Below, one piece after another: positions 45,073-52,914 of a stretch of DNA of 64,000 bases. Within the stretch, counting starts at the first letter, position 1. Each line of letters starts with the position of its first letter. The stretch comes from Caulobacter vibrioides. GTDB taxonomy: Bacteria > Pseudomonadota > Alphaproteobacteria > Caulobacterales > Caulobacteraceae. The notes below the pieces were generated by a model, which saw nothing but the letters and a program-made list of their open reading frames with translations, was not told where the DNA came from and ran no database searches. A program made the translations under genes and the position numbers. The stretch lies in NCBI RefSeq assembly GCF_002858865.1, contig NZ_PJRR01000004.1, forward strand, positions 173,259-237,258. Reading direction: 5' to 3'.

Positions 45073-46524
45073 ATGAGCGAGTTGGCGGGAACGCCTCCGG
45101 GCTTGAGCGATGTCGCCGGCGCGGAGGGGCGGGAAGACGTCCTGGTTCCGCCGCCGACCGGCAAGCTCTCCAAGGGGGCGCTGAGCTGGATCCTGCACCA
45201 GGGCACGCGCGACCCCTATGTGATCCTCGTCACCATCTATGTGTTCGCGCCCTATTTCTCGCGGGTGCTGATCGGTGACCCGGTCAAGGGTCAGGCGACC
45301 GTCGCCGACATCTCCACCACCTATGGCCTGCTGACCGCGCTGCTGGCGCCGATCCTGGGGGCCTCGATCGAGCGCTATGGCCCGCGCAAGCCGCTGATGG
45401 CCCTGGGCCTGGCGATCATGGTCCCGCTGTTGTTCGGCCTCTGGTGGGCTACGCCCGGAGGGCTGCCGGTGGGGCTGATCGGGGTGTTCCTGATCATTCT
45501 GGGCGTCGTCTACAATTGCGGCGACGTGCTGCAGAACTCGCTGCTGTCGCGCGCCGCCGAGAAGGGCCAGGAGCCTGTGCTGTCGGGCCTGGGCTATGCG
45601 ACCGCCAACGGTCTGTCGGTGGCGCTGCTGATCTTCGTCATGTGGGCCTTCGTGCTGCCGGGCCAGGTGTCGTGGTCGTTCGTACCGGCCGGCCCGTTGT
45701 TTGGCCTCAGCCAGGCCGACCATGAGCCCAGCCGGATCGTCGGGCCGCTGGCCGCGATGGTCATGCTGCTGGGCGCGATCCCGTTCTTCCTGTGGACGCG
45801 CGATGCGCCGCGCACCGGCTTGCCGTTCGCCGCCGCGCTGAAGGAAGGCTTCAAGCTGCTCATCGACACCTTCGGCAACCTCAAGGGCCATGCCGACGTC
45901 GCCAAGTTCCTGGGCGCACGGATGCTGTATTGCGACGGCATGACCGCGCTGCTGATCTTCGGCGGCCTGTTCGCGGCGGGGCTGATGCAGTGGGGCGAGC
46001 TGGAGATGCTGGCCTACGGGATCTCGCTGTCGATCTTCGGGGTGCTGGGCGGCCTGATCGCGCCGTGGCTGGACCGGGTGCTGGGCCCGCGCCGCGCCAT
46101 CCAGCTGGAGGTCGGGATGTGTATTCTGATCCTGATCGCCATGCTGGGCATGACCCGCGAGCAGATCCTTTATGTCTGGCCGTGGGACGCCAGCCAGGGC
46201 GTGCTGTGGAACGGACCGATTTTCCGCACCCTGCCGGAGGTGATCTATCTGGGCCTTGGCCTGCTGATCGCCGTCTTCGTCACCGCCCAGTACGCCTCGA
46301 GCCGCACCCTGCTGGTGCGCCTGGCCCCGCCCGACCGGATGGCGGCGTTCTTTGGCCTGTTCTCGCTGTCGGGCACGGCGACCATGTGGGTCGGCTCGCT
46401 GCTGGTCGCCTTCGCCACCAAGGTCTTCGCCAGCCAGGTGGCGGGCTTCATCCCGATCGCTGTCCTGCTGGCGCTGGGACTGTTGGGGCTGTTCACGGTG
46501 AAGGGCGGGGGACGGGAGGGGTGA
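45073..46524 (+). CDS. UMF1-family MFS transporter
   Basis: 483-residue transporter with about 12 transmembrane helices. The N-terminal SWILHQGTRDPYVILVTIYV with FAPYFSRVLIGDP matches the UMF1/Atg22-like branch of the major facilitator superfamily, which in other organisms handles amino acids or effluxes metabolites. Later blocks: RYGPRKPLMALGL, GIVYNCGDVLQNSLLSR-like region and VRLAPPDRMAAFFGLFSLSG. Substrate unknown. The start is the ATG at 45073, without a strong Shine-Dalgarno site. Confidence 0.85.
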   Translation: MSELAGTPPGLSDVAGAEGREDVLVPPPTGKLSKGALSWILHQGTRDPYVILVTIYVFAPYFSRVLIGDPVKGQATVADISTTYGLLTALLAPILGASIERYGPRKPLMALGLAIMVPLLFGLWWATPGGLPVGLIGVFLIILGVVYNCGDVLQNSLLSRAAEKGQEPVLSGLGYATANGLSVALLIFVMWAFVLPGQVSWSFVPAGPLFGLSQADHEPSRIVGPLAAMVMLLGAIPFFLWTRDAPRTGLPFAAALKEGFKLLIDTFGNLKGHADVAKFLGARMLYCDGMTALLIFGGLFAAGLMQWGELEMLAYGISLSIFGVLGGLIAPWLDRVLGPRRAIQLEVGMCILILIAMLGMTREQILYVWPWDASQGVLWNGPIFRTLPEVIYLGLGLLIAVFVTAQYASSRTLLVRLAPPDRMAAFFGLFSLSGTATMWVGSLLVAFATKVFASQVAGFIPIAVLLALGLLGLFTVKGGGREG

Positions 46525-46529
46525 GGGGG

Positions 46530-46650
46530 CCAATCCTCCCCCTAGCGGGGGAGGTGTCGGCGAAGCCGACGGAGGGGGAAGTTGGGCGCGCTCAGAGTGT
46601 CTTCCCCCTCCGGCCTTCGGCCTCCTCCCCCCTGGGGGGAGGATCTGGGT
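46530..46650. repeat. Palindromic repeat before pabB
   Basis: CCAATCCTCCCCCTAGCG opens and CCCCTGGGGGGAGGATC closes, with CCGACGGAGGGGGAAG / CTTCCCCCTCCGG inside. CCTCCCCC family. Confidence 0.7.
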
Positions 46651-46731
46651 CCTCGTCACCGCCACCCACCCCCAAATCGCCCGAGGGGCCTCGCACTGGC
46701 CTCCGCTCGTCGACCCCGCTATCACCACGCC

Positions 46732-48060
46732 ATGCGGCACGTCGCTCTCCTCACCGCCCCATGGCGCGAGCCGGTCTGGGCGTTGGCGCCCTTCCGGGAC
46801 GAGCCTTACGCCTGTGCGCTGGTCACCGGCGGGGCGGGGCGGTGGTCGTATCTGTTGCGCGCGCCCGACGCGACGCTGAGCCTGTCGGACAAGGACCCAG
46901 CCGATCCCTTCACGGCCCTCGCCGGGCTGGTCGGCCCGCGCCTGCCCACCCATCCCGAAGGCCCGCCGTTCCAGGGCGGCGTCGTGGGCCTGGGCGCCTA
47001 TGAGCTGGGCGACCGGGTCGAGGACCTGGGGCTTTCGCGCACCGACTGGCCGGACCTGACCTGCGCCCGCTACGCCGCCTTGCTGGCCTTCGACCATCAC
47101 GCGCGTCAGGTGATCGCCGTGGGGCGCGGCGAGTCTGAGGCCGAGGCGGACGCGCGCGCCGCCGACGCCCTGGCCTGGCTGGACGTTCCTGCGCCCGCGC
47201 GCGCCGAACCCGCCGGCCCGCTCTGCGCCGACCTCGCCGCCAGCGACCCCGCCACCTATGAGACCGCCGTGGCGCAGGTGGTCGCGCGGATCGTCGGGGG
47301 CGAGATCTTCCAGGCCAATATCGCCCGCGCCTGGACGGGGCGGCTGGCGGCGGGCGTTGACCCGTTCGACCTGTTCGTGCGCCTGCGCGCGCAGAGCCCC
47401 GCGCCGTTCTCGGCCTATTGGCGGCTGCCCGGCCGGGCGCTGGTCTCCAACTCGCCCGAGCGGTTCCTGAAACTGGATCCCAGCGGCGCGATCCAGACCC
47501 AGCCGATCAAGGGCACGCGCCCCCGCGGCCGCGATCCTGTCGAGGACCGCGCCCTGGCCGCCGAGCTGCTGGCCAGCGACAAGGACCGGGCCGAGAACCT
47601 GATGATCGTCGACCTGATGCGCAACGACCTGGCGCGGGTGTCGCCGGCCGGCAGCGTCCGCGCGCCGGAGCTGTTCAAGGTCGAGAGCTTCGCCAATGTG
47701 CATCACCTGGTCTCGACCGTCACCGCGCGGCTGGCCGATGGGCGCGGCGTCGCCGACCTGCTGCGGGCCAGCTTCCCGCCGGGCTCGATCACCGGCGCGC
47801 CCAAGGTGCAGGCCATGAAGGTGATCGCCGAGCTCGAGCCGCCGCGCGGGCCCTATTGCGGCAGCCTGTTCTGGGCCGGGGTCGACGGGGCGTTCGACTC
47901 CAGCGTGCTGATCCGCACCGTCGGCCTTGTGCAGGACGGCGAGGGCTGGCGACTGGAGGCCCGGGCGGGGGCGGGGATCGTCGCCGACAGCGATCCGCGT
48001 GGCGAGCGCCTGGAGACCGAGGCCAAGATCGCGGCCCTGAAGACGGCGCTGACCCAATGA
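46732..48060 (+). CDS. pabB: Aminodeoxychorismate synthase component I
   Basis: 442-residue chorismate-binding enzyme that makes 4-amino-4-deoxychorismate for folate synthesis. Core motifs: SPERFLKLDPSG, KGTRPRGRDPVEDR, ENLMIVDLMRNDLARVSP, VHHLVSTVTARL, FPPGSITGAPKVQAM and GAGIVADSDPRGE. The absence of a fused glutaminase domain is usual. Start at 46732 follows a repeat. The stop overlaps the pabC start (ATGA), so the two are co-translated. Confidence 0.93.
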   Translation: MRHVALLTAPWREPVWALAPFRDEPYACALVTGGAGRWSYLLRAPDATLSLSDKDPADPFTALAGLVGPRLPTHPEGPPFQGGVVGLGAYELGDRVEDLGLSRTDWPDLTCARYAALLAFDHHARQVIAVGRGESEAEADARAADALAWLDVPAPARAEPAGPLCADLAASDPATYETAVAQVVARIVGGEIFQANIARAWTGRLAAGVDPFDLFVRLRAQSPAPFSAYWRLPGRALVSNSPERFLKLDPSGAIQTQPIKGTRPRGRDPVEDRALAAELLASDKDRAENLMIVDLMRNDLARVSPAGSVRAPELFKVESFANVHHLVSTVTARLADGRGVADLLRASFPPGSITGAPKVQAMKVIAELEPPRGPYCGSLFWAGVDGAFDSSVLIRTVGLVQDGEGWRLEARAGAGIVADSDPRGERLETEAKIAALKTALTQ

Positions 48061-48812
48061 CGAGACCTGACGCTGTTCCCCTGAACGATCGCGGCTTGCT
48101 GCTGGGCGATGGCCTGTTCGAGACGATGCTGGCGCAGGACGGGGCGGTGGCGCACCTGCCGGCCCATCTTGACCGGATGGCCGCCGGCTGCGCCGTCCTG
48201 GGCCTGCCGTTCGATCGCGAGGCGGCCCAGCGTCTGGTCCTCGCCGCCGCGCCGGCGCAGGGACGCTTTGCGATCCGCCTGACCCTCACCGCCGGCTCGG
48301 GCGGTCGCGGGCTTGATCGGCCCGAGGCGCCGGCCGTCCGGCTGTTCGCCACGGCCGCGCCCTCGACGCCGGTGACGACGCCGGCGACGCTGATCGTGGC
48401 GGCCACGCGCCGCAATGAGGGCTCGCCGGCCTCACGGCTCAAGACGCTCGCCTATCTCGACAATGTCCTGGCCCGGGCCGAGGCGCGGGCCGCCGGGGCC
48501 GATGACGCGCTGATGCTGAACAATCGCGGCGAGATCGCCTGCGCGGCGGCGGCGAACCTTTTCTGGCTGGCGGGCGGGCGCCTGTTCACGCCGCGTCTGG
48601 ACTGCGGGGTCCTGGCGGGGACCACCCGCGCGCGACTGCTGGCCCGCGAAGCGGTGGAAGAGGTCGCCGTGGGCGTCGAAGCGCTGGAGGCCGCCGAGGC
48701 GGTGGTGCTGACCAACAGCCTGATCGGCGTGCGGCCCGTGTCGCGTCTGGGGGAGCGGGCGCTGCCCGAGCATCCCCTGGCGGCGCGGCTGAACGCGCGT
48801 CTGGACGCCTAG
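48057..48812 (+). CDS. pabC: Aminodeoxychorismate lyase (class IV aminotransferase fold)
   Basis: 251-residue PLP enzyme that removes pyruvate from aminodeoxychorismate to give p-aminobenzoate. The Schiff-base Lys is Lys129 in SRLKTLAYLDNVL, and RGLLLGDGLFETML and NNRGEIACAAAANLF are typical of the family. Overlaps pabB by 4 nt. Its stop codon TAG is shared with the first base of a palindromic repeat cluster. D-amino-acid or branched-chain transaminases are alternatives; the pabB overlap argues for PabC. Confidence 0.88.
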   Translation: MTRPDAVPLNDRGLLLGDGLFETMLAQDGAVAHLPAHLDRMAAGCAVLGLPFDREAAQRLVLAAAPAQGRFAIRLTLTAGSGGRGLDRPEAPAVRLFATAAPSTPVTTPATLIVAATRRNEGSPASRLKTLAYLDNVLARAEARAAGADDALMLNNRGEIACAAAANLFWLAGGRLFTPRLDCGVLAGTTRARLLAREAVEEVAVGVEALEAAEAVVLTNSLIGVRPVSRLGERALPEHPLAARLNARLDA

Positions 48813-49026
48813 AGCCTGTCTGGTTTAGATGGAACCATCCAAACCAGATAAACAGGCTCTAAAATCAAACACTTAGAGCCCTTTCAAACGCTTTAGATGA
48901 CTCCATCTAAAGCTAAAGGGCTCTAGAGCATTTTCCGATCTGTTTGGATCGGAGAAATGCTCTAGGCCTTTGTATTAACGCATTTTCTGACGACGAACCG
49001 GATCCACTTCGTCGGAAAATGCTCTA
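48811..49026. repeat. Cluster of four palindromic elements
   Basis: Four hairpins in tandem: 48811-48860 (AGAGCCTGT / ACAGGCTCT), 48875-48924 (AGAGCCCTTT / AAAGGGCTCT with CTTTAGATG / CATCTAAAG), 48925-48963 (AGAGCATTTTCCGATC / GATCGGAGAAATGCTCT) and 48980-49026 (GCATTTTC...GAAAATGCTCT). They share AGAGC/GCTCT tips with the element at 10302-10350. The cluster separates pabC from the convergent pilus gene and reaches both stop codons. Confidence 0.78.
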
Positions 49027-49575
49027 GCTGCTCGTCGACCAGAGGATCGTCTCGGCCTTTCGGGGGCGCAGATAAAAGGTGCGCTGGAAGGTGATGCTGG
49101 CCGGCATCACCAGCTTGATCGGCGAGGTGTAGACATAGCTCGCCCGCGCCAGGATCACGCTCCTGCTGGCCGGAAGCACCCCCACCGGCACGTTGGTGAG
49201 CACCGCGCCCTGGGCCGGGCAGTTGGTCATCGTGCCCGAGGCCCGCGACCAGGCCACGGTGTCCCGGCCGGTCGCGTCCGAGGTGACGCTGGCGACGCAC
49301 ATCCTCAGCGTGGCGGTCGGGAAGGGCGCCATGATGATGCCGCCGATGGTGAAGACGTCGGCCATCTTGGTTGGCCCGGTCTGGTTGCTCTGGGCCACCA
49401 GGTCGCCGATCTGCGAGGCGATGTTCGACAGCCGGCGCTGGGCCATCATCGCCTGGGTCACCTCGGCGAGGCCGCAGTACATCACGATCATCACCGGCGC
49501 GATCAGCGCGAACTCGACGGCCGACACGCCGCGCCGGTCGCGCCAGAAGCTGGAAAGGGGGCGGCGGCGGCTCAT
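49024..49575 (-). CDS. TadE-like minor pilin (second)
   Basis: 183-residue TadE/TadG-type protein. N-terminal RRGVSAVEFALIAPVMIVMY is the prepilin-like helix (G then xVEFALI), preceded by a short basic leader. The rest is a soluble domain of unknown fold containing cysteines (RMCVAS, TNCPAQG). Such pseudopilins support Flp pili and lie typically in pilus loci. It overlaps the upstream TadE-like gene by 4 nt. The stop codon TAG is part of a palindromic repeat. Confidence 0.82.
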   Translation of the reverse strand: MSRRRPLSSFWRDRRGVSAVEFALIAPVMIVMYCGLAEVTQAMMAQRRLSNIASQIGDLVAQSNQTGPTKMADVFTIGGIIMAPFPTATLRMCVASVTSDATGRDTVAWSRASGTMTNCPAQGAVLTNVPVGVLPASRSVILARASYVYTSPIKLVMPASITFQRTFYLRPRKAETILWSTSS

Positions 49576-50123
49576 TGCTCGTACGGCTCGTTGGTGAACG
49601 AGGTGGCGGCGTAGATGATGCGGTTGCCGTTGGAGCTTTGCAGGCCCGTGTTCAGCATCGGGGTCACCAGCGGCCAGGTGTAATAGGCGCGGACCACAAC
49701 GATCGAGCCGGAGGCGCCGGGGTTCCAGTTCATGGTGGTCGGCACGGTGGTGTTGGTCGCCGAGGTCTGGCCGGTCGCGTAGTCGGTGAAGGTGCGCACG
49801 TCGAGGCGCAGCGCGCTCGAGCACTTGGACCCCAGCCAGCTCATGCGGTTGCAGACGGCGGTCTTGAACGAGTTGGCGTTCCCGCCGGTGGTCTGAACCT
49901 CGCCGGTGCGGATGGTGCGGCCGGCGTCGATGACCGCGTTCTCGAGCGTAATCGAAACCAGAAACACCAGGCCCAGCTCGATGATGGCGAACAGCAGCAT
50001 CAGGAACGGGATGGCGACCAGGGCGAACTCGACGGCCGTCGCGCCCTCGTCGGCGCGCGCGAAGCGGCCGGCCGAACGCGCCAGCCGGAGACGTGCGCGG
50101 GCGATGAGGGAGCGTGAAGCCAT
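49572..50123 (-). CDS. TadE-like minor pilin (first)
   Basis: 183-residue TadE-family protein. A basic N-terminus (MASRSLIARARLRLARSAGR) leads to the prepilin-like DEGATAVEFALVAIPFLMLL, with the G-x-x-x-x-E pattern. The globular part is rich in Thr/Ser. It precedes the other TadE-like gene in a two-gene operon on the minus strand, next to the pilus cluster. Upstream lies a CtrA-like inverted repeat at 50168. Confidence 0.82.
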   Translation of the reverse strand: MASRSLIARARLRLARSAGRFARADEGATAVEFALVAIPFLMLLFAIIELGLVFLVSITLENAVIDAGRTIRTGEVQTTGGNANSFKTAVCNRMSWLGSKCSSALRLDVRTFTDYATGQTSATNTTVPTTMNWNPGASGSIVVVRAYYTWPLVTPMLNTGLQSSNGNRIIYAATSFTNEPYEQ

Positions 50124-50167
50124 GCAGCGAGCAATCCTGCTTTCACCGGCACGCTAGCCGAACGTTC

Positions 50168-50182
50168 CTAACCACAGGTTAG
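50168..50182 (-). promoter_or_regulatory. Dyad before TadE operon
   Basis: CTAACCACAGGTTAG is an odd palindrome; on the minus strand it reads CTAA-N7-TTAG, a degenerate CtrA-type arrangement, 45 nt upstream of the TadE start. Confidence 0.35.
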
Positions 50183-50216
50183 TACGCGCGCGTACGTGAG
50201 GCGTGCGGGCGGGGGG

Positions 50217-50648
50217 CTACGGGACGCCCTGGCCTTGACCCAGGCGCGTGCACTGGGCGGCGCAGGCGTAGTTGCTGGCCGTGGCGCCGCGATAGACGAT
50301 GACGCCGCCGCCGCCGTTCTCGGAGACCACCACCTGGCGGTCGGCGAGCGGGCGGCCATTGGCGCCGAAGGCCAGCAGGCTGGTCACGCCGGGCCGCTTG
50401 CCCAGAACGACGAGGGTGCGGTCGTTGACGACGCTGACGTCGGCGATGCTGGGGTCGCCGACCACGATGTCCCGAACCGAACCGGCGAGGCTGACATACG
50501 AGGCCTGACCGGCCGAGACCGGCAGGTCGACCGACACGGCGGCGCCCGACGTCTTCGCGGAAACCGGCTCGATCGGCAGGGTCTGAGCCCCCGCAGCGGC
50601 GCCGCAAAGGGTCGCGACGGCGGCGATGGCGAGTGAAAGGCGACGCAT
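50217..50648 (-). CDS. CpaC N-terminal-like periplasmic protein
   Basis: 143-residue exported protein with signal peptide (MRRLSLAIAAVATLCGAAAG). The body (SYVSLAGSVRDIVVGDPSIA, DRTLVVLGKRPGVTSLLAFG) is the pilus-formation N-terminal domain that CpaC/RcpA carries before its secretin domain, here standing alone. It ends with a Cys-containing tail (YACAAQCTRLG). Likely an accessory of the Flp pilus secretin. It is divergent from pilA across a shared AT-rich promoter region. Confidence 0.82.
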   Translation of the reverse strand: MRRLSLAIAAVATLCGAAAGAQTLPIEPVSAKTSGAAVSVDLPVSAGQASYVSLAGSVRDIVVGDPSIADVSVVNDRTLVVLGKRPGVTSLLAFGANGRPLADRQVVVSENGGGGVIVYRGATASNYACAAQCTRLGQGQGVP

Positions 50649-50964
50649 GAGGTTTCCGATTCTGGATCCGGGCGAGCGCCAGCATCACTTTCTTTGGTCA
50701 ACAAAAGACTAAAATCCACAGGCTTGCGGCCAAGCGTCGCTTGAGAAAGTCCTTGAATCAAAAGGGCTTGGCAGCGATCGCGGATTGCATGGTTAAGAAC
50801 AAATAACGGTAAATACAAATAAACCAAAAGAAAATCTCTGAAAACTATTCGCTGTTTACTGGCCATTAAGTGCAGTCGGCGAAATTGATCGTGTTTTCGG
50901 GGGTGAGCAAGTCGAACGGCTTGAGAGCCTCAAATCAACTAGCTCTGGTTTAGGAGACCAAGTC
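50649..50964. promoter_or_regulatory. Divergent promoter region for pilA
   Basis: 316 nt without a coding gene, noticeably AT-rich from about 50690 to 50860. Contains the CtrA-like sites listed separately. GAATC (one CcrM site) lies near 50755. The pilA ATG is preceded by AGGAG. Confidence 0.6.
50793..50824 (+). promoter_or_regulatory. Tandem CtrA-like sites upstream of pilA
   Basis: TTAA-GAACAAA-TAAC (50793-50807) and GTAA-N7-TAAAC (50809-50824) are one-mismatch versions of TTAA-N7-TTAAC on the same face, about 145-170 nt before the pilA start. In C. crescentus pilA is known to be activated by CtrA. Confidence 0.55.
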
Positions 50965-51144
50965 ATGACCAAGTTCGTCACGCGCTTCCTGAAGGATGAA
51001 TCCGGCGCCACGGCCATCGAATATGGCCTGATCGTCGCCCTGATCGCCGTTGTCATCGTGACCGCCGTCACGACCCTCGGCACCAACCTGCGCACCGCCT
51101 TCACGAAGGCCGGCGCCGCGGTTTCGACGGCGGCTGGCACCTAA
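50965..51144 (+). CDS. pilA: Flp/Fap pilin PilA
   Basis: 59-residue prepilin, the major subunit of the polar Flp pili. Leader MTKFVTRFLKDESG is cleaved after Gly14 by CpaA, leaving mature Ala1-Thr-Ala-Ile-Glu5-Tyr6 (ATAIEYGLIVALIAVVIVTA), the Flp signature with Glu5 and Tyr6. The protein agrees with the C. crescentus PilA sequence as I remember it. AGGAG lies 6-10 nt before the ATG. A strong terminator follows. It is much shorter than most annotated genes and easily missed. Confidence 0.96.
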   Translation: MTKFVTRFLKDESGATAIEYGLIVALIAVVIVTAVTTLGTNLRTAFTKAGAAVSTAAGT

Positions 51145-51163
51145 GCCACTCGCGTCACGCTCG

Positions 51164-51211
51164 AAAAGAAGAGGGTCGAGGCTTCCGCCTCGGCCCTTTT
51201 CTTTATTTTCG
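51164..51211 (+). terminator. Rho-independent terminator after pilA
   Basis: AAAAGAAGAGGGTCGAGGC, loop TTCC, GCCTCGGCCCTTTTCTTT, followed by ATTTTC. A stable stem with one wobble and a T-rich tail, 20 nt after the pilA stop. Confidence 0.85.
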
Positions 51212-51318
51212 GCCCGTCTTTACTTGCTGCTCCGCCTGCCAGACGTCGCGCGAAGAAACCATTGCTTCACGGGTGCGCCCCAGAATGAAGCGGTAAGCAA
51301 CCAAGGTCTCTTCGCTCC

Positions 51319-51831
51319 ATGCAGGCTCTTCAGATCCCGCTGCTGCTGATCTTTCCGGCCCTGGCCATTGTCGGGGCGCTGAAGGACCTGACCAGCTACA
51401 CGATCCCCAACTGGATCTCGCTGGCCCTGATCGCGGCCTTTGTTCCGGCCGCCCTGGTCAGCGGCGCGCCGCTGTCGCAGATCGGGCTTTGCCTGGCCGT
51501 GGGCCTCGGCGCCCTGGTGCTGGGCATGGGCATGTTCGCCGCCGGCTGGATCGGCGGGGGCGACGGCAAGCTGTTCGCGGTGTGCGCCCTCTGGCTGGGC
51601 TGGCCGGCGGCCTTGACGTTCATGCTGTACACCGGCCTGGCGGGCGGCGTCCTGACCTTCGCCATTCTGGGGCTGCGCTCGGGCTGGTTGGCGCCGGCCG
51701 TGGCGGGCGGTCCGGCCTGGCTGCGCAAATTGGGGACGACCGGCGGTGATCTGCCCTATGGCGTCGCCATCGCCGTCGGCGCCCTGGCGGCCTTTCCGCA
51801 AGGGGCTCTGGCCCTCGGAATCCTGGGTTGA
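51319..51831 (+). CDS. cpaA: Prepilin peptidase CpaA
   Basis: 170-residue inner-membrane aspartic protease (TadV/A24 family) that removes the leader from PilA and the TadE-like pseudopilins. Catalytic Asp23 in LKDLTSYTIPNW and Asp82 in GGGDGKL. About five transmembrane helices. Shorter than type IV PilD because it lacks the methylase part. First gene after pilA, with its own upstream region past the pilA terminator. Confidence 0.93.
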   Translation: MQALQIPLLLIFPALAIVGALKDLTSYTIPNWISLALIAAFVPAALVSGAPLSQIGLCLAVGLGALVLGMGMFAAGWIGGGDGKLFAVCALWLGWPAALTFMLYTGLAGGVLTFAILGLRSGWLAPAVAGGPAWLRKLGTTGGDLPYGVAIAVGALAAFPQGALALGILG

Positions 51832-51899
51832 GCCGCGCTCAAAGCTGACTCCTAGCGCGACAGCCTGTCGCGTGATCGATCCACGTCCCGAGCAAAACT

Positions 51900-51915
51900 T
51901 TTAGCAGGCGTTAAC
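51900..51915 (+). promoter_or_regulatory. CtrA-like site upstream of cpaB
   Basis: TTTA-GCAGGCG-TTAAC is TTAA-N7-TTAAC with one mismatch, followed by CAT (so also TTAACCAT), about 105 nt before cpaB, in the gap after cpaA. It suggests a second promoter inside the pilus cluster. Confidence 0.5.
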
Positions 51916-52020
51916 CATGCGGCGGCCACCATGGGGCGTGGCCAGAAAGGCTGACTGACGAATCGTGCGCGCTCGCCGGACCGGCGGCCGTTCGGCTCAC
52001 CCTAGAGTTCCAGCCTGCTC

Positions 52021-52914
52021 ATGAGCCCCGTTCGCCTATTGATCGTCCTGATCGCCGCGGTGTCGGCCATCGGCCTGGCCGTGGTGTTGCAGCGCGCCCT
52101 GGGCGGCGCGCCGGCCAAACCGACGGGCCTGGTCGAGGCGCCGGGCGGCCCCGCCGCGCCGGGCAAGCCCATGACCCAGGTCCTGGTCGCCAAGCGCGAC
52201 CTGCCCGTAGGCACGCGCCTGGTGGCGACCGATGTGGGCTGGCAGGCCTGGCCCAGCGATTCGATCAACGCGGCCTTCATCACCAACGGTTCCGCGCCCG
52301 TCACGCCGGACGGCAAGGTCGAGGCGGCCAAGGCGGCCGTCGCCGCCACCGCCGACCAGATGATCGGCGGCGATCCGGCCAAGATCGTCGAGGGCGCGAT
52401 CGTCCGCGACCCGATCCTGATCGGCGAGCCCATCACGCCCCGCAAGATCGTGCGCGGCGGGGAGGGCGGTTACCTCTCGGTCGTGCTGACCCCCGGCAAG
52501 CGCGCCATGTCGGTGCCCGTGACCTCCGACACCGCCGTCGGCGGCTTCATCCTGCCGGGCGACCGCGTCGATGTGCTGTCGACCCGCGACGCCCCGGCCG
52601 CCGGCGACCAGGGCGGCAAGGTGATGATCGCCGAGACCGTGCTGCAGAACATCCGGGTGCTGGCCCTCGACCAGGCCACCGCCGCCGAGAAGGACGCCAA
52701 GTCGATCGTGGCGGCCACCGCCACCCTCGAGGTCGGCCCCGTCGAGGCCGAGGCCCTGGCCCGCGCCAAGGCCGGCGGCCCCATCACCCTGGCCTTGCGC
52801 GCCTATACCGACATGGGCGGTCCGTCGGGCGTGACCCACGCGGTGGCCGGCGACGACTCCACCGTCCGCATCAACCGCGGCGGCCAGACCACCAGCGTGG
52901 CGGTGCGTCCATGA
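52021..52914 (+). CDS. cpaB: Flp pilus assembly protein CpaB
   Basis: 297-residue CpaB/RcpC protein: an N-terminal signal anchor (MSPVRLLIVLIAAVSAIGLA), a SAF domain (VLVAKRDLPVGTRLVATDVG, DPILIGEPITPRKI) and the RcpC-type C-terminal part (VPVTSDTAVGGFILPGDRVD). Periplasmic, connects secretin and inner-membrane parts of the Flp machine. ATGA overlap with cpaC. Confidence 0.94.
   Translation: MSPVRLLIVLIAAVSAIGLAVVLQRALGGAPAKPTGLVEAPGGPAAPGKPMTQVLVAKRDLPVGTRLVATDVGWQAWPSDSINAAFITNGSAPVTPDGKVEAAKAAVAATADQMIGGDPAKIVEGAIVRDPILIGEPITPRKIVRGGEGGYLSVVLTPGKRAMSVPVTSDTAVGGFILPGDRVDVLSTRDAPAAGDQGGKVMIAETVLQNIRVLALDQATAAEKDAKSIVAATATLEVGPVEAEALARAKAGGPITLALRAYTDMGGPSGVTHAVAGDDSTVRINRGGQTTSVAVRP

Noticed and set aside
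44056..48057. A 1333-codon open frame on the minus strand
   Set aside because: It covers the phosphatase, UMF1 transporter and pabB/pabC genes in the opposite strand; it is rich in Arg, Gln, His and Gly with no domain, the usual high-GC shadow of well-coded genes.
48811..49026. CRISPR array suggested by four successive palindromes
   Set aside because: The units differ in sequence and length and there are no regular unique spacers or cas genes; these are separate hairpin elements.
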